Origin: a virus
Length of the DNA: 27,902 nt
IMG/VR virus record: IMGVR_UViG_3300033273_000233
Location: 1 to 27,902 of that record
Strand: one strand, 5' to 3'
In this document: piece by piece, positions 5,662 through 15,700 of the stretch
How the letters are laid out: each line of letters begins with the position of its first letter
How positions within the stretch are numbered: the stretch's first letter is position 1
The notes under the pieces: model-generated
Seen by the model: only the letters and a program-made list of their open reading frames with translations
Database searches by the model: none
Told to the model about the DNA's origin: nothing
Program-made: the position numbers and the translations under genes

Positions 5662-8600
5662 TAATACGCTCTGATCATGTACTTCACTAAATGATAGCGT
5701 GTCAAGAGAGGAATGTCAATCTCTGGAGACAATGTTGATGTAACATTTAGTTTCACAGCAGATGACAGGGTGAATGTGCCCTCATTAACATCTAAACCAG
5801 CAGAGCTTAACGGATTGCCTTGTGGTTCAATACGCTCAGTAATAAATTCAATGCCAAGATCCGCCTTACCAGAAGGATATGTTGTGATAGTTTGCTCTAC
5901 TTCATCATGTTGGAACTCAACGTAATCAATACCGAAGTTATCACCATCAGAATTACCACTGCTACTTCTTGTTTGTCTAACTTCTAACAAAAGATTATTT
6001 ACTTGGAATGTAGTAGGAATGGGAACATCAACAAATGTCCAGGTTGTTGGACCAGAAGCAGAAGATATTGTACCGATTTTAGTAAAACTACCACCACTAT
6101 CATTACTTGCAAATAGTTCTAGTGGTTCCCCTGGTGCCTCTCCACCATTGCTACCATTGCCACGAATTACTCTAAATCTAGCATTGATGATTGGAGATCC
6201 CTTACTATTACTTGAAGATGCATTAATAGTAACAGTTCTTGCCCACCTAACTGCTTCATTTCCAAAGAATCTCAAATACTTCTCAGCATCTGTGGATTGG
6301 AATCCACCATTAGATCCACTACCCGTACCAGATTCAATGTAATCTACCGTTGCACTAGCAGAATCAAACAGTCCAGATGTTACAGATGTACCAGTACCAC
6401 CAGGAAGTTGTTGAGTAACAGTATAACCTACACCACCTTCACCATTAGCACCACCATTAGTTCCACCACTACCAACAACCAAAGTACCAGCATTAATGTT
6501 AGTGGGTCCAGTGATATTGAAGAAAAGATAGCAAGCAGATCCTCCGCCGCCGCCTCCAGAACCATAATATGTTTGGTTCTCGGTTGCCTTCATAATAACC
6601 TTTCCAGATCCGCCATCATTCTGCTGACCTATTGATACAGTACCACCATTGCCAGCATCTCCCTGCGATGCAACTGTTGCGGTTGGACCAGATCCACTAT
6701 TCTTAACAGCAGATTGTCCTCTATATCCACCAAAACCATCTCTACGGGCATTGGAACCGTTTCCGCCGCCGCCACCACCACCGATGCCAGAACCGATGCC
6801 AGTGCCTCCACCACCACCGCCTCCGCCGCCGCCAGAGCAGACAGAGTTACCGCCGTTGTTACCAGATCCAGAGAAGATACCACTTAGGTTTTGTACAGCA
6901 TCAGTTGATCCGTTTGGTTGACCATTCTGGTCAGCACCTTGTGATCCATCACCAGCGGCACCACCGCCACCACCACCACCAGCACCAGCGAGAACAGCAG
7001 ACGAAGTACCAACTGAGGAAGCACCACCACCGCCTCCGCCGCCTCCGCCGCCAGTTCCGTTACCACCATTACCACCAGAAGCGAAACCTACACCACCAGT
7101 TCCACGAGTTCTACCATTACCAGCATTACCGCCGCCACCAACGTAAATTCTTAAAGTACCAGTGCTACCTTGATTGATATTGGCAATAACTTTTTTACCA
7201 GATCCACCATTACCAGCGTGCCAACCGCCACCACCATCACCAGTACCACCAGATCCACCGCCGCCGCCCCAGATCTCTGCCTGAAGTTGATCTAGTGGCC
7301 AAGTGGTTGGGACATTATATGTGTAGAAACTACTGGATGGACTAGCAAATGTGTCCTCAACTAGATTTGTCCCTGTGAATAATGTTCTTGAACCATCGCC
7401 ACCTGCTCCACCAATATAACTGGAAGCACCACCAGTACCACCTGCTGAAGGACTACCATTTGTTGCATTATTGCCAGGATAAAGCAACTGAACATCAAGT
7501 GTAATACCACTTTGATTATAAGTGGTAGCTGTTGTAAGATTTACTGTTGTACTACCAGCGACTAATCTTGCAGTGCCACCAGAACCTCCAGCTCCTCCTC
7601 CATTACCACTTGTTCCACCAGTACCACCATCGGCATATAAAGTAAAATTAGTACCACTATAACTGAACTGATAGTATGTACTCCCTCCATTAGTACCATT
7701 ATTTTCAGTGGTTGCACCGCCACCACCTGCACCACCTAGGTATCCAGAAATACCCTGAATAGGTAGTTCCTCTGCATCTGGTGCTGGAACAGTATATGAT
7801 CCTGGCGAAGATTGTTGTGATTTATATACTGTAGTTGTCTGTTCTCCACCAGGAATAATGATAGTTTTACCACCAATTGTGTATGAGTTATCAATATCAA
7901 ATACAGTTGGTGATGGAGTTTGAATAACGGTTGTTGTATCGGCAGGTAAATTACCAGCAATCTTGTAACCTAACTCCAATACAATAGCTTCACTAGCAGA
8001 TCCATTTGTTGTAGCAACCAGTGCATTACCAAGTCTTGCATCATACTTAGTTTTTGCAATAGAGAATGTATTCTCATCAATTACAATTACATACCAAACA
8101 GTATTTGCAGCAAAAGCAATTTGCTGTGACCCATATGTAAATGATGCTTGTGTTGTTTGTTCATTAGACTGAACTCTGATCATATTACCAGTGAATAGAT
8201 CATGACCAGGAACATTGAATGTTGTTGATGTATTAATTCCAACAATAGCAGATGCTGTAATGGAGACTGTTTCTTTCTCACCAACACCAGCAACGTTACC
8301 AAAAGTAGATAGGTTAGGATCAGTAATAACGTAATCAACAATACCATGAGTGTGGAACAATGGAGACCCACCATTTGGTAAGAAGAAATTAACCTGACCT
8401 GTAGAGTTTTTGTATCCAACAGAATGGTTATCTGCGAAGAATCCAGCACCTTCAAATGCACCTGCCTCTGGTGCTGTTGATGTTAAAATAGCATGTTCGT
8501 GTTCTGGAACAGCAGAAATCATTTTTTCCTGCAGTGGTCCAACAACTAGAGTTACTTCACCATCTAAGGTTCCACCAACAAATTCCTGAACATTAGTATA

Positions 8601-9875
8601 TCCAGAGATAATAATATTTCCAATATCAAATAATGCTTCCTGTTGAGTTTTAGAAAAGAACCATCTACCACCAGTAGCACCAACAGTAGAGATAACATTA
8701 CCAGATACTGGAGATCCACCACCACTGACTCCACCACCAGCACCAACTAACTTTCTTGCCTTATAATCAGGCACCTTAAATGTTACCGTACTACTAGTAC
8801 CAAAGTCTTCTTTATCAAAAGTACCACCAGATCCACCATAATCATCAGATAAAACTTCGTATAATAGTGGATAATCTTGTGCATCATATTCAGATCCATC
8901 ACAATACAACCATCCAGGATATTGCATTGCTGGATCAGTAGCAGTTGTAGAAGATGTATTAACAACCTCAACTCTAGCAGTTCCACTGCTTCCTGGTTGT
9001 AGAATATACACTACATCACCATCAGAATATCCATATCCTGGGTTCTTAATTGTAACAAAATTGACACTGCCATCTAGATTAGCAGCAACACCAACAGTTA
9101 ATCCAAATCCTGTACTTGACGCAACTTTAAAAGTGCCAGCAGATCCCAGATCAGTTACATTATAGTATCTACCTGCAGCAATATCACCATTACTTCTAGC
9201 AAGTCTAAAACTATTTGCATCAATGTAATCAACGTAGAAAGTGAATCCATTCTCAAATGCAACACCACCTTGACCACCTGCAGATAATGTTGCAGTAGCC
9301 GCAGCACCGCTGCCGTTACCACCAACAAATGAAACTTGTGGGAATTGATAACCAACACCACCATCAGTTACAGTAACACCAGTTACCTGACCACTGCCAT
9401 TAATAACAGCAGTAAAAGAACCACCACTTACAGGACCACTACCAGTATCAGTTACCTGAACGAGAGGAGCAGCAGTATATCCAGATCCACCATTAGTAAC
9501 TGCAATTGTAGCAATAGATCCACCCAATGCCGTTTTGTTTGGTTGCTGATCTGCTTGAACTACTGTTAGTTTATCACCCTCAATAAAAGGATGACCAGTG
9601 AAATTAATTTGTTCTGAAGATACAGAGAAATTACCAGGAGCAAATGTTAATGTAACTGGACCAGTAGGATATCCAGCTACAGTTCCTAGATCAGTGGTAT
9701 ATCCTGATCCTCCACCCGCACCAGCAACAACAGAACCTAGACTAATAACAACACCATTATCAGTGATCTTATCATCATCTGCCTTAAAAATAGGCACAAT
9801 AGCACCGATTGGCATTGTCGTGTTGCCAAAAGTAGATTTATCTGTCAGAAAGTTAGAACGAATATTTCTTGGCAT
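5661..9875 (-). CDS. Tail collar / polyglycine-rich fibre adhesin
   Basis: A 1404-residue virion-type protein. Residues 1-310 hold repeated GGxGY units (GGGSGYTT, NGGSGYTAAP, DGGVGYQFP, NPGYGYSDGD). Around 318-375 is a phage tail collar domain (GWLYCDGSEYDAQDYPLLYEVL, then TFKVPDYKARKLVGAG). About 700-1130 is extremely glycine-rich, with runs of 7 to 11 Gly. The last 270 residues are a non-repetitive beta-rich C-terminus ending LVKYMIRAY, similar to the ending of the 395-aa collar protein. Gly-rich sequence of this kind forms stacked polyglycine II helices in the gp38 adhesins of T-even phages (known); I infer a similar receptor-binding tip here. One base separates it from the preceding collar gene. 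Confidence 0.82.
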   Translation of the reverse strand: MPRNIRSNFLTDKSTFGNTTMPIGAIVPIFKADDDKITDNGVVISLGSVVAGAGGGSGYTTDLGTVAGYPTGPVTLTFAPGNFSVSSEQINFTGHPFIEGDKLTVVQADQQPNKTALGGSIATIAVTNGGSGYTAAPLVQVTDTGSGPVSGGSFTAVINGSGQVTGVTVTDGGVGYQFPQVSFVGGNGSGAAATATLSAGGQGGVAFENGFTFYVDYIDANSFRLARSNGDIAAGRYYNVTDLGSAGTFKVASSTGFGLTVGVAANLDGSVNFVTIKNPGYGYSDGDVVYILQPGSSGTARVEVVNTSSTTATDPAMQYPGWLYCDGSEYDAQDYPLLYEVLSDDYGGSGGTFDKEDFGTSSTVTFKVPDYKARKLVGAGGGVSGGGSPVSGNVISTVGATGGRWFFSKTQQEALFDIGNIIISGYTNVQEFVGGTLDGEVTLVVGPLQEKMISAVPEHEHAILTSTAPEAGAFEGAGFFADNHSVGYKNSTGQVNFFLPNGGSPLFHTHGIVDYVITDPNLSTFGNVAGVGEKETVSITASAIVGINTSTTFNVPGHDLFTGNMIRVQSNEQTTQASFTYGSQQIAFAANTVWYVIVIDENTFSIAKTKYDARLGNALVATTNGSASEAIVLELGYKIAGNLPADTTTVIQTPSPTVFDIDNSYTIGGKTIIIPGGEQTTTVYKSQQSSPGSYTVPAPDAEELPIQGISGYLGGAGGGGATTENNGTNGGSTYYQFSYSGTNFTLYADGGTGGTSGNGGGAGGSGGTARLVAGSTTVNLTTATTYNQSGITLDVQLLYPGNNATNGSPSAGGTGGASSYIGGAGGDGSRTLFTGTNLVEDTFASPSSSFYTYNVPTTWPLDQLQAEIWGGGGGSGGTGDGGGGWHAGNGGSGKKVIANINQGSTGTLRIYVGGGGNAGNGRTRGTGGVGFASGGNGGNGTGGGGGGGGGGASSVGTSSAVLAGAGGGGGGGAAGDGSQGADQNGQPNGSTDAVQNLSGIFSGSGNNGGNSVCSGGGGGGGGGGTGIGSGIGGGGGGGNGSNARRDGFGGYRGQSAVKNSGSGPTATVASQGDAGNGGTVSIGQQNDGGSGKVIMKATENQTYYGSGGGGGGSACYLFFNITGPTNINAGTLVVGSGGTNGGANGEGGVGYTVTQQLPGGTGTSVTSGLFDSASATVDYIESGTGSGSNGGFQSTDAEKYLRFFGNEAVRWARTVTINASSSNSKGSPIINARFRVIRGNGSNGGEAPGEPLELFASNDSGGSFTKIGTISSASGPTTWTFVDVPIPTTFQVNNLLLEVRQTRSSSGNSDGDNFGIDYVEFQHDEVEQTITTYPSGKADLGIEFITERIEPQGNPLSSAGLDVNEGTFTLSSAVKLNVTSTLSPEIDIPLLTRYHLVKYMIRAY
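6530..7290 (-). repeat. Low-complexity GGN-codon tract coding for polyglycine
   Basis: On the plus strand the DNA is dominated by CCN triplets with several near-perfect runs of ccg/cca/cct, for example around 6760-6840, 6957-6990 and 7015-7053. These encode glycine runs near residues 941-954, 962-973, 1013-1040 and 1103-1116 of the 1404-aa fibre. The third codon position varies, so the tract appears kept for its protein sequence and is not a simple slipped DNA repeat, although slippage could still change its length. Confidence 0.85.
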
Positions 9876-9876
9876 C

Positions 9877-11565
9877 TTAGGTTTTAATTAGGTAATCTAC
9901 CATGATGAAGGGAGCGATGAGACTGTCTATCTTGGTATCAGTTTCTGCTTGAATATTAACAGAAGCTTCCATACCATCAGTAGAAATAAATGTCTCTGGT
10001 ATATTTAACTCATAATTCGTCAATCCTGTCTGATAAGTGATAGTATGAGTGTGTTGAGTTGGATCATCTTCATAATCAAATGGTTCCGTTGTCTCAACAA
10101 TGTTTGAGATCTGAGGATATGCAATAGATGCTGAATTATCTACAGATGTATCAAACGGAAGCATATCATGCAACGAAGTGTTGTGAGCATATCCAGCAGC
10201 ATCAGATGAGTTTGCAAAAGATGTAGTATCTACTCTCACACTAAATGCATTTGCACCAGCAGAACTAATAGCATAACCACCAACATCTGGGAATGTTAAA
10301 ATATCACCAGGAGAATATCCAGTACCTCTATCAACCCAAGCAATAATCTTATACCTAGTATTGTTGGGGTTTCCACCAGCTCCAGGATATGCTTCAAATC
10401 TGACAGTAGCACGAGCACCAGTGCCAGTTCCACCATTTAAATCAACATCACCTTGAGCAAAATCAGACAAGTTAGTCCATAATACTGATCCATAGTTTGA
10501 TAGTGCCCACTGTCCTAAACCTTTTCCATAATATCCAGCACCATTGGTAGTCTGATAATTTTCATACAACGAAAAACCTTGAATAGCACCACCACTACTA
10601 CCCGCTGTGGTTGGGATGTTATCATTTGAAACACCACTAGCACCCTCAACATAGTTTGCAGCAACAGTTCTAGAACTGCTAGCACATGCCATCTCCACAG
10701 TAATGAAGAGAATTGTTTGGAAACAAGGTCCTTCAGGTGTAGTATCTACATTATAAGATTTTCCTGTTGGAACCAAACAGTTGTTGATAAATCCACCACA
10801 AGATCCTTTACAAATACCATAATACTCAAACGATGCACCGAAACTAGATGAGATATATGCACCAGTTGCCCAAGTTTCAGACTGAGCATAATACTTACAT
10901 GCTGGTTGCTCTGTCGTGGCATCATACCAATTAACAACGCCAATTGTTGATGCATTAGTATAATAGTTCAATTCAAATACATCACTACCAGCACGCCTAA
11001 TTGTTCTACATCTATACGTGGTTGTATAGTGAGCGTGTGGTAAAAATGCCTGTGCAGATACAATTTCTTCGTCTGGTGCTCTTGGTCTAGTAAAACCAAC
11101 GTTACCTGTCAATTGTACAGTTCTAGGAGGAACTCTAAACTGACCAGTTAAATCAATAACCGCTTGAGCACCAACGTTAGATGACACATTAACACCAACG
11201 CCAGATCTTTCAACTGTCTGTCCATTGGCATTGGTCACAGTGCTATCATTAATAACACCTTGGTCAGATGCAGAACTAGCTCTAATAAATTTAGATCTTA
11301 AATCAGGAACTTGAAACTGTGTATCTAATAATGTTACCCCTTCCTGTCGAAAAGCACAAGACGCACCAGTTCCTAAAATTTCTGCTAGTGCTGGATATGT
11401 ATTTTCGTTGTAGATAGATCCATCACATCTCAAATAACCAGATGGCAATAAACTTAAACTCAATCCAGCAATAGGATCATTAACATCCAACTCTCTGGGA
11501 AATGCAATGAGCGTTCCCGTAGTCGTTCCGATCTTCGTTCTTTCTTGGTTTAAAAAGACTGGCAT
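9877..11565 (-). CDS. Phage tail collar domain fibre protein
   Basis: A 562-residue structural protein. Near its N-terminus (about residues 40-95) it has a phage tail collar domain (PF07484): SGYLRCDGSIYNENTYPALAEIL, then FQVPDLRSKFIRAS. A further His-containing strand, QAFLPHAHYTT, is typical of these fibres, in which histidines may bind metal in the trimer. The middle has many cysteines (CKYYAQ, GICKGSCGGFINNC) and a DRGTGYSPGDIL unit like the GGxGY units of the 1404-aa neighbour. The C-terminus ends FIMVDYLIKT. Spacing to both neighbours is a single base, so translational coupling is likely. Probably a short tail fibre or baseplate-attached adhesin. Confidence 0.85.
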   Translation of the reverse strand: MPVFLNQERTKIGTTTGTLIAFPRELDVNDPIAGLSLSLLPSGYLRCDGSIYNENTYPALAEILGTGASCAFRQEGVTLLDTQFQVPDLRSKFIRASSASDQGVINDSTVTNANGQTVERSGVGVNVSSNVGAQAVIDLTGQFRVPPRTVQLTGNVGFTRPRAPDEEIVSAQAFLPHAHYTTTYRCRTIRRAGSDVFELNYYTNASTIGVVNWYDATTEQPACKYYAQSETWATGAYISSSFGASFEYYGICKGSCGGFINNCLVPTGKSYNVDTTPEGPCFQTILFITVEMACASSSRTVAANYVEGASGVSNDNIPTTAGSSGGAIQGFSLYENYQTTNGAGYYGKGLGQWALSNYGSVLWTNLSDFAQGDVDLNGGTGTGARATVRFEAYPGAGGNPNNTRYKIIAWVDRGTGYSPGDILTFPDVGGYAISSAGANAFSVRVDTTSFANSSDAAGYAHNTSLHDMLPFDTSVDNSASIAYPQISNIVETTEPFDYEDDPTQHTHTITYQTGLTNYELNIPETFISTDGMEASVNIQAETDTKIDSLIAPFIMVDYLIKT

Positions 11566-11566
11566 T

Positions 11567-12754
11567 TTAGTAGGCTCTGATGATCATGATCACGGTCTGT
11601 GATGGAGTTTGATTGTCCATAAGAATATTTAACGCATCTGGGATGTCAGATACATTAACCGTGTAGGATTGTACGTTATTTACAGCGATATTTGGTGGAA
11701 TTCTTAATCCACCTCTATTCATAGAAATGTCAAAACTAAAGTGAGTGTGAGTAGCAAGAGTTGCATCCGTAGAGTCTTGTGCAGAGTGACTCAAGTTAGT
11801 TGGATATGTAGTTCCAACATCACCATTCAAATAGTTTGGTTTGCCAAACATTTCAACAGGAACTGGAAACACACCAGTATGCTGTTTCAAATAGTGATTG
11901 TAGTTGTATGTGTCACTAAACGCTTGAGTGTATGCACCAGATGCAGGAATAGTTCTAGTAAGACCCGCAGCAGGAATCTGATCCTGAGTAAATGTTTTAG
12001 TGCTATCAGTCAAAATCAGAGTGTTTTCATCATAATATGTAATGCCACCAGCACCATTTCTCCATGTATCAGCACTATCAGAACTTGTAATACCAGACAA
12101 GTTTGCAGATTCGTAGTTTGGAGATCCAGATACCTGTGCAACTGGTGCTTCAAATACCTGAACATACTTACCACTAGGAAACGCAGTTGTATATTGACCA
12201 CTGTGTTTGTGACCAGGAGTATGGTCAATGCCCAGTTTTCTGCCTACGGTATAATATGTTTTAGACCATGTAGGATCATTCAAAGTAATGTTTTGAATCT
12301 TACCTGCCATGGTATCAATTGGATCCAACTGAAATCCAAGATCAGTATCAGCACTGTAAATTGTAGGTGGAGTAACAGCAGTTCCATCACCCTCAATCAA
12401 ATCTCCAACAACAGCATCTGCATCTGACTGACCAAACTGATAAGCAGGATCTGACAGATAAGTTCTCTCAAGGTCGACCATTGACCTACCATTTAAATTA
12501 GGAACTCTAAATTGATCTGATTCGTCATAGTCAGGAAAGTTCCCGACGATTGAAGTATCTGTAGGACCATATGTATTTCCAATAACAGATGCTAGCAGTG
12601 GAAATTGTGTGGCAGGAAATGATCTGCCATCACAAACAATCCACCCAGTAGGAATATTGTCTGGATTATTTCCGTTGCTAGAGTTACCACCCCAGGGCAT
12701 GATAGTGCCAACTGGGGCAGACTTCATAGTCTTTAGTCTGTTGTAGAAAGCCAT
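11567..12754 (-). CDS. Phage tail collar domain protein, 395 aa
   Basis: Starts MAFYNRLKTMKSAPVGTIM and continues with a clear tail collar domain: TGWIVCDGRSFPATQFPLLA followed by FRVPNLNGRSMVDLE (about residues 36-100). Later segments carry His-containing fibre strands (DHTPGHKHSGQY, ATHTHFSF), and the C-terminus is VIMIIRAY, shared in form with the 1404-aa protein. The start overlaps the stop of the giant gene by one base (TAATG) and has no good ribosome binding site, so reinitiation after the giant gene is likely. The protein resembles short tail fibre proteins of T4-like phages in layout but is shorter than T4 gp12. Confidence 0.85.
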   Translation of the reverse strand: MAFYNRLKTMKSAPVGTIMPWGGNSSNGNNPDNIPTGWIVCDGRSFPATQFPLLASVIGNTYGPTDTSIVGNFPDYDESDQFRVPNLNGRSMVDLERTYLSDPAYQFGQSDADAVVGDLIEGDGTAVTPPTIYSADTDLGFQLDPIDTMAGKIQNITLNDPTWSKTYYTVGRKLGIDHTPGHKHSGQYTTAFPSGKYVQVFEAPVAQVSGSPNYESANLSGITSSDSADTWRNGAGGITYYDENTLILTDSTKTFTQDQIPAAGLTRTIPASGAYTQAFSDTYNYNHYLKQHTGVFPVPVEMFGKPNYLNGDVGTTYPTNLSHSAQDSTDATLATHTHFSFDISMNRGGLRIPPNIAVNNVQSYTVNVSDIPDALNILMDNQTPSQTVIMIIRAY

Positions 12755-15700
12755 TAGAGTTCAGTTAACCACCAACCTTGATAGACAGCAGGAATAAAGT
12801 TGTCTCCATCAGATTGTCCAACGTAAATGAGACCGAAAGAAGCATTTCTGTTTTGAACAACTAATTCACCAGATCCATATGCTGTAGATAGACCACCCAA
12901 CTTAGTTCCAGAAGTATCTCCTTGGAGTGCAACTGGTTCGCCACCTACGATTGGAGCACGAATTACGAGAGAGTTGTTGTAAGTCAATGCTCCAGCAACT
13001 TCAGTAATTCTGATAACGTCACCCGTTTCAGGATTAGATGGTAGAGTTAGGATAAGAGCACCAGTAGAAGGTGCTACTGCTACAATATAATTTATATTGA
13101 CAGAGAGGGTGGAATTTGCATTAACGAATGTTGCCTTGTGACCACCATTTTTGTTCTTCCAACCAGTGTATCCAAATGCGTCAATAGAACAATCTTGCTT
13201 GACAGTTAGAGACTTGGTTCCACCATCACCGAGATTTCTAATATCAAGGATCTTCGTAGTGTTAGAAGCAGTTGTAGATTGAATGCCATTAACATCAAGC
13301 AATCTACCAACGAAAGTATCACCAAATTCTGGTTCAACTCTAAATGTTGGTGTGAATGTCTTATTAGTGAATTGAATAGCATTTGGATCCTCAACACAAG
13401 TAGTTGGGAAGATTCTCAACTGACCACTAATATCAGTGCTTGCGTTAATATCAAGTGCGCCAGCTTCAAAGTGGTGTTCTTCGTTGTTGATCAACTTAAG
13501 GATAGGTACATTGTTATCTGTACCAGTGATCTCGAAGTTAGAACCAACAAACTTAACATCATCATATACAGTCAAGCGACCATGATGATAATCTTTCTTG
13601 ACTAGAACTGTACCACCATCATTGGTGTTAGAGCTAGTAACAAAGAAGATTTCGTTGTTGATTACGATCCAATATTCACGATCAAGGAAGAATGGAACAA
13701 CATCACTATTCTCCATTCCAATTTCAACAGAAGTAGAACCTGTTGCAGGAATTGCAGAAGTCAGAACAGTATTCTCTCTGAAGAGAATTCTGAATACGGA
13801 CTCACCATCTTGGTGAGTCTGATTAGTTCCAGGAACATTAGTTAGAGATGCTACACGAGTGACAGGCAAGTTACCAGCAGGTGCAGTACCGCTAGTTGTT
13901 GGATTGCCATTGATCTGCATGATCTCTTCATTACCACCAGATCCATAACCAACAAAGATGAAGTCTCCATCTTCGAAGTTAGTGATGTCATCAACAGGAA
14001 TTGTTGTAGCACTGGTTGTAATAGTAGCAACAGTATTAACAAATGTAGTTGCAATGCCGTTATCAACCTTTGGATCCTTGAGGATAGTATAAACTGTATC
14101 ACCAGCAGCATGTGCCTGTGCAACAGTTCCATACTGAGATCTAGATGCTAGAACAACACCACTTGGGTTACCGATTACAGTGTCACCACTGCAACCATCG
14201 ACAGTGAAGATATCACGGACTCTATCAGTAATTCTAAACTTCTCGTCCTTAGTTGCTCTAAAGGAAATGCCAGTTGCATTTCCAGAACCAGTAAATGGAA
14301 GGTTAAGTGTTACAGTGCTACCAACAATGCTTACAATTTGAGGATCAGATAGTCTGACCTCACCAGAATCAGATGGGAATCTGTTCTGCTCAAGTGTAAC
14401 TGTACCACCGTTAGATACGAGTTCAACATAATCACCAACCTCAAGTCCATCAACAGAAGGAATAGCAGTAATTGTATTGAGTCCTTCTTGTGCATTACCA
14501 GTGAATGTTTGAGCAGAAGCAGTCTTACAACCACCCTTGAATTCAAACGAACCATTGATGGTTAGTTTTCCATTTTCACCGTCAATACCATCGTTACCGA
14601 CGACTGTTTCACCAGTGACGCTATCAACAGAGAAGACAACATCGCCATTTGGACAACCATTAGTGATTTCAAACTTCTTATTAACAATTGATAGAGCAGT
14701 TGCAAGTTTAAATGCTTCACCCTGGTTGAAGTCTCCATCATCGTTGGTGTCTTCGCGAGAAATAATAACATAATCAACACCAATGTTGAGTGTTCCACCA
14801 AATGTTGCTAGATATACATTTTCTTCAGCAGATGCATCTCTTGTTCCATCAATTGCTTGCTCGATCCATGTAGCATCGAATGCAATATTGACTTTATAAA
14901 CAGAAGTTCTGTTTCCTGGTTCATCAGGGTGTGTGTCAATCTGAGGAGCAAAGGAACCAAGTGGTTCTCTCTCAACAGTTACATAATAAGGAGCAGTTTC
15001 AGCACCAACTAGACCACCAGTTGCGATACGAACGATCTCAGGTCTGGTGTTGTTACCTACATCAACTGGAGCATCAAGAATTAGATAATCACCCTCATTA
15101 AAGTAACCTGCAACAGGTGCATTTAAGAGTGGTAGATAGTATTGATTGCCAGTTAGTGCAGGTAGATCAGCACCTTCAGGACCTGCGCCAGGTTTGGTTG
15201 CTTGGAATGTTGCATCACCCCATGTTGCAGAACCTGCGGTATCAATTCTGTTGTATCTAGAATCAGAAGATGGCAACTGAAGAACATTAACAATGTCAAT
15301 GTTCTGATTGAATGATGTAGGTCCAAGGATACCAGATGCGTGAGCAATAGCAGTTGTCCCTAGAGATTGTCCAACACCAACAAAGGAGAAGGAAGAAGTA
15401 CCACCACAGAGTTTGACACTGCTGTTGAATGTAGTCTCACCATCAATCTCAAGACTGTTTCTGATAGTAGTTGTACCACCCTGACCAGCAATATTAACTT
15501 CAGAAGCATTAGTAGCGAAGTCAATTGTCTGAGTATTTCCAGAGAAGAAGCTAACAATACCTGCTTCAGTACCGATAGTTACAACTTGTTCTGCGTTGAG
15601 TCTATCACCACCAAGTTGCTTATTAGCACCAAAGATTACATCACCAGCAAACTTGGTTTGTCTGACTTTGAAATCAACAAAGGATAGAGAAGAAACACGA

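Noticed and set aside
6649-6921. Plus-strand frame coding for long proline runs
   Set aside because: It is the complement of the glycine-rich part of the minus-strand fibre gene; no ribosome binding site or independent support.
11741-12427. Long plus-strand open frame (228 codons)
   Set aside because: Lies wholly within the 395-aa collar gene on the opposite strand; its composition is rich in Cys, Ser, Arg and Ile as expected of a shadow, with no recognisable motif.
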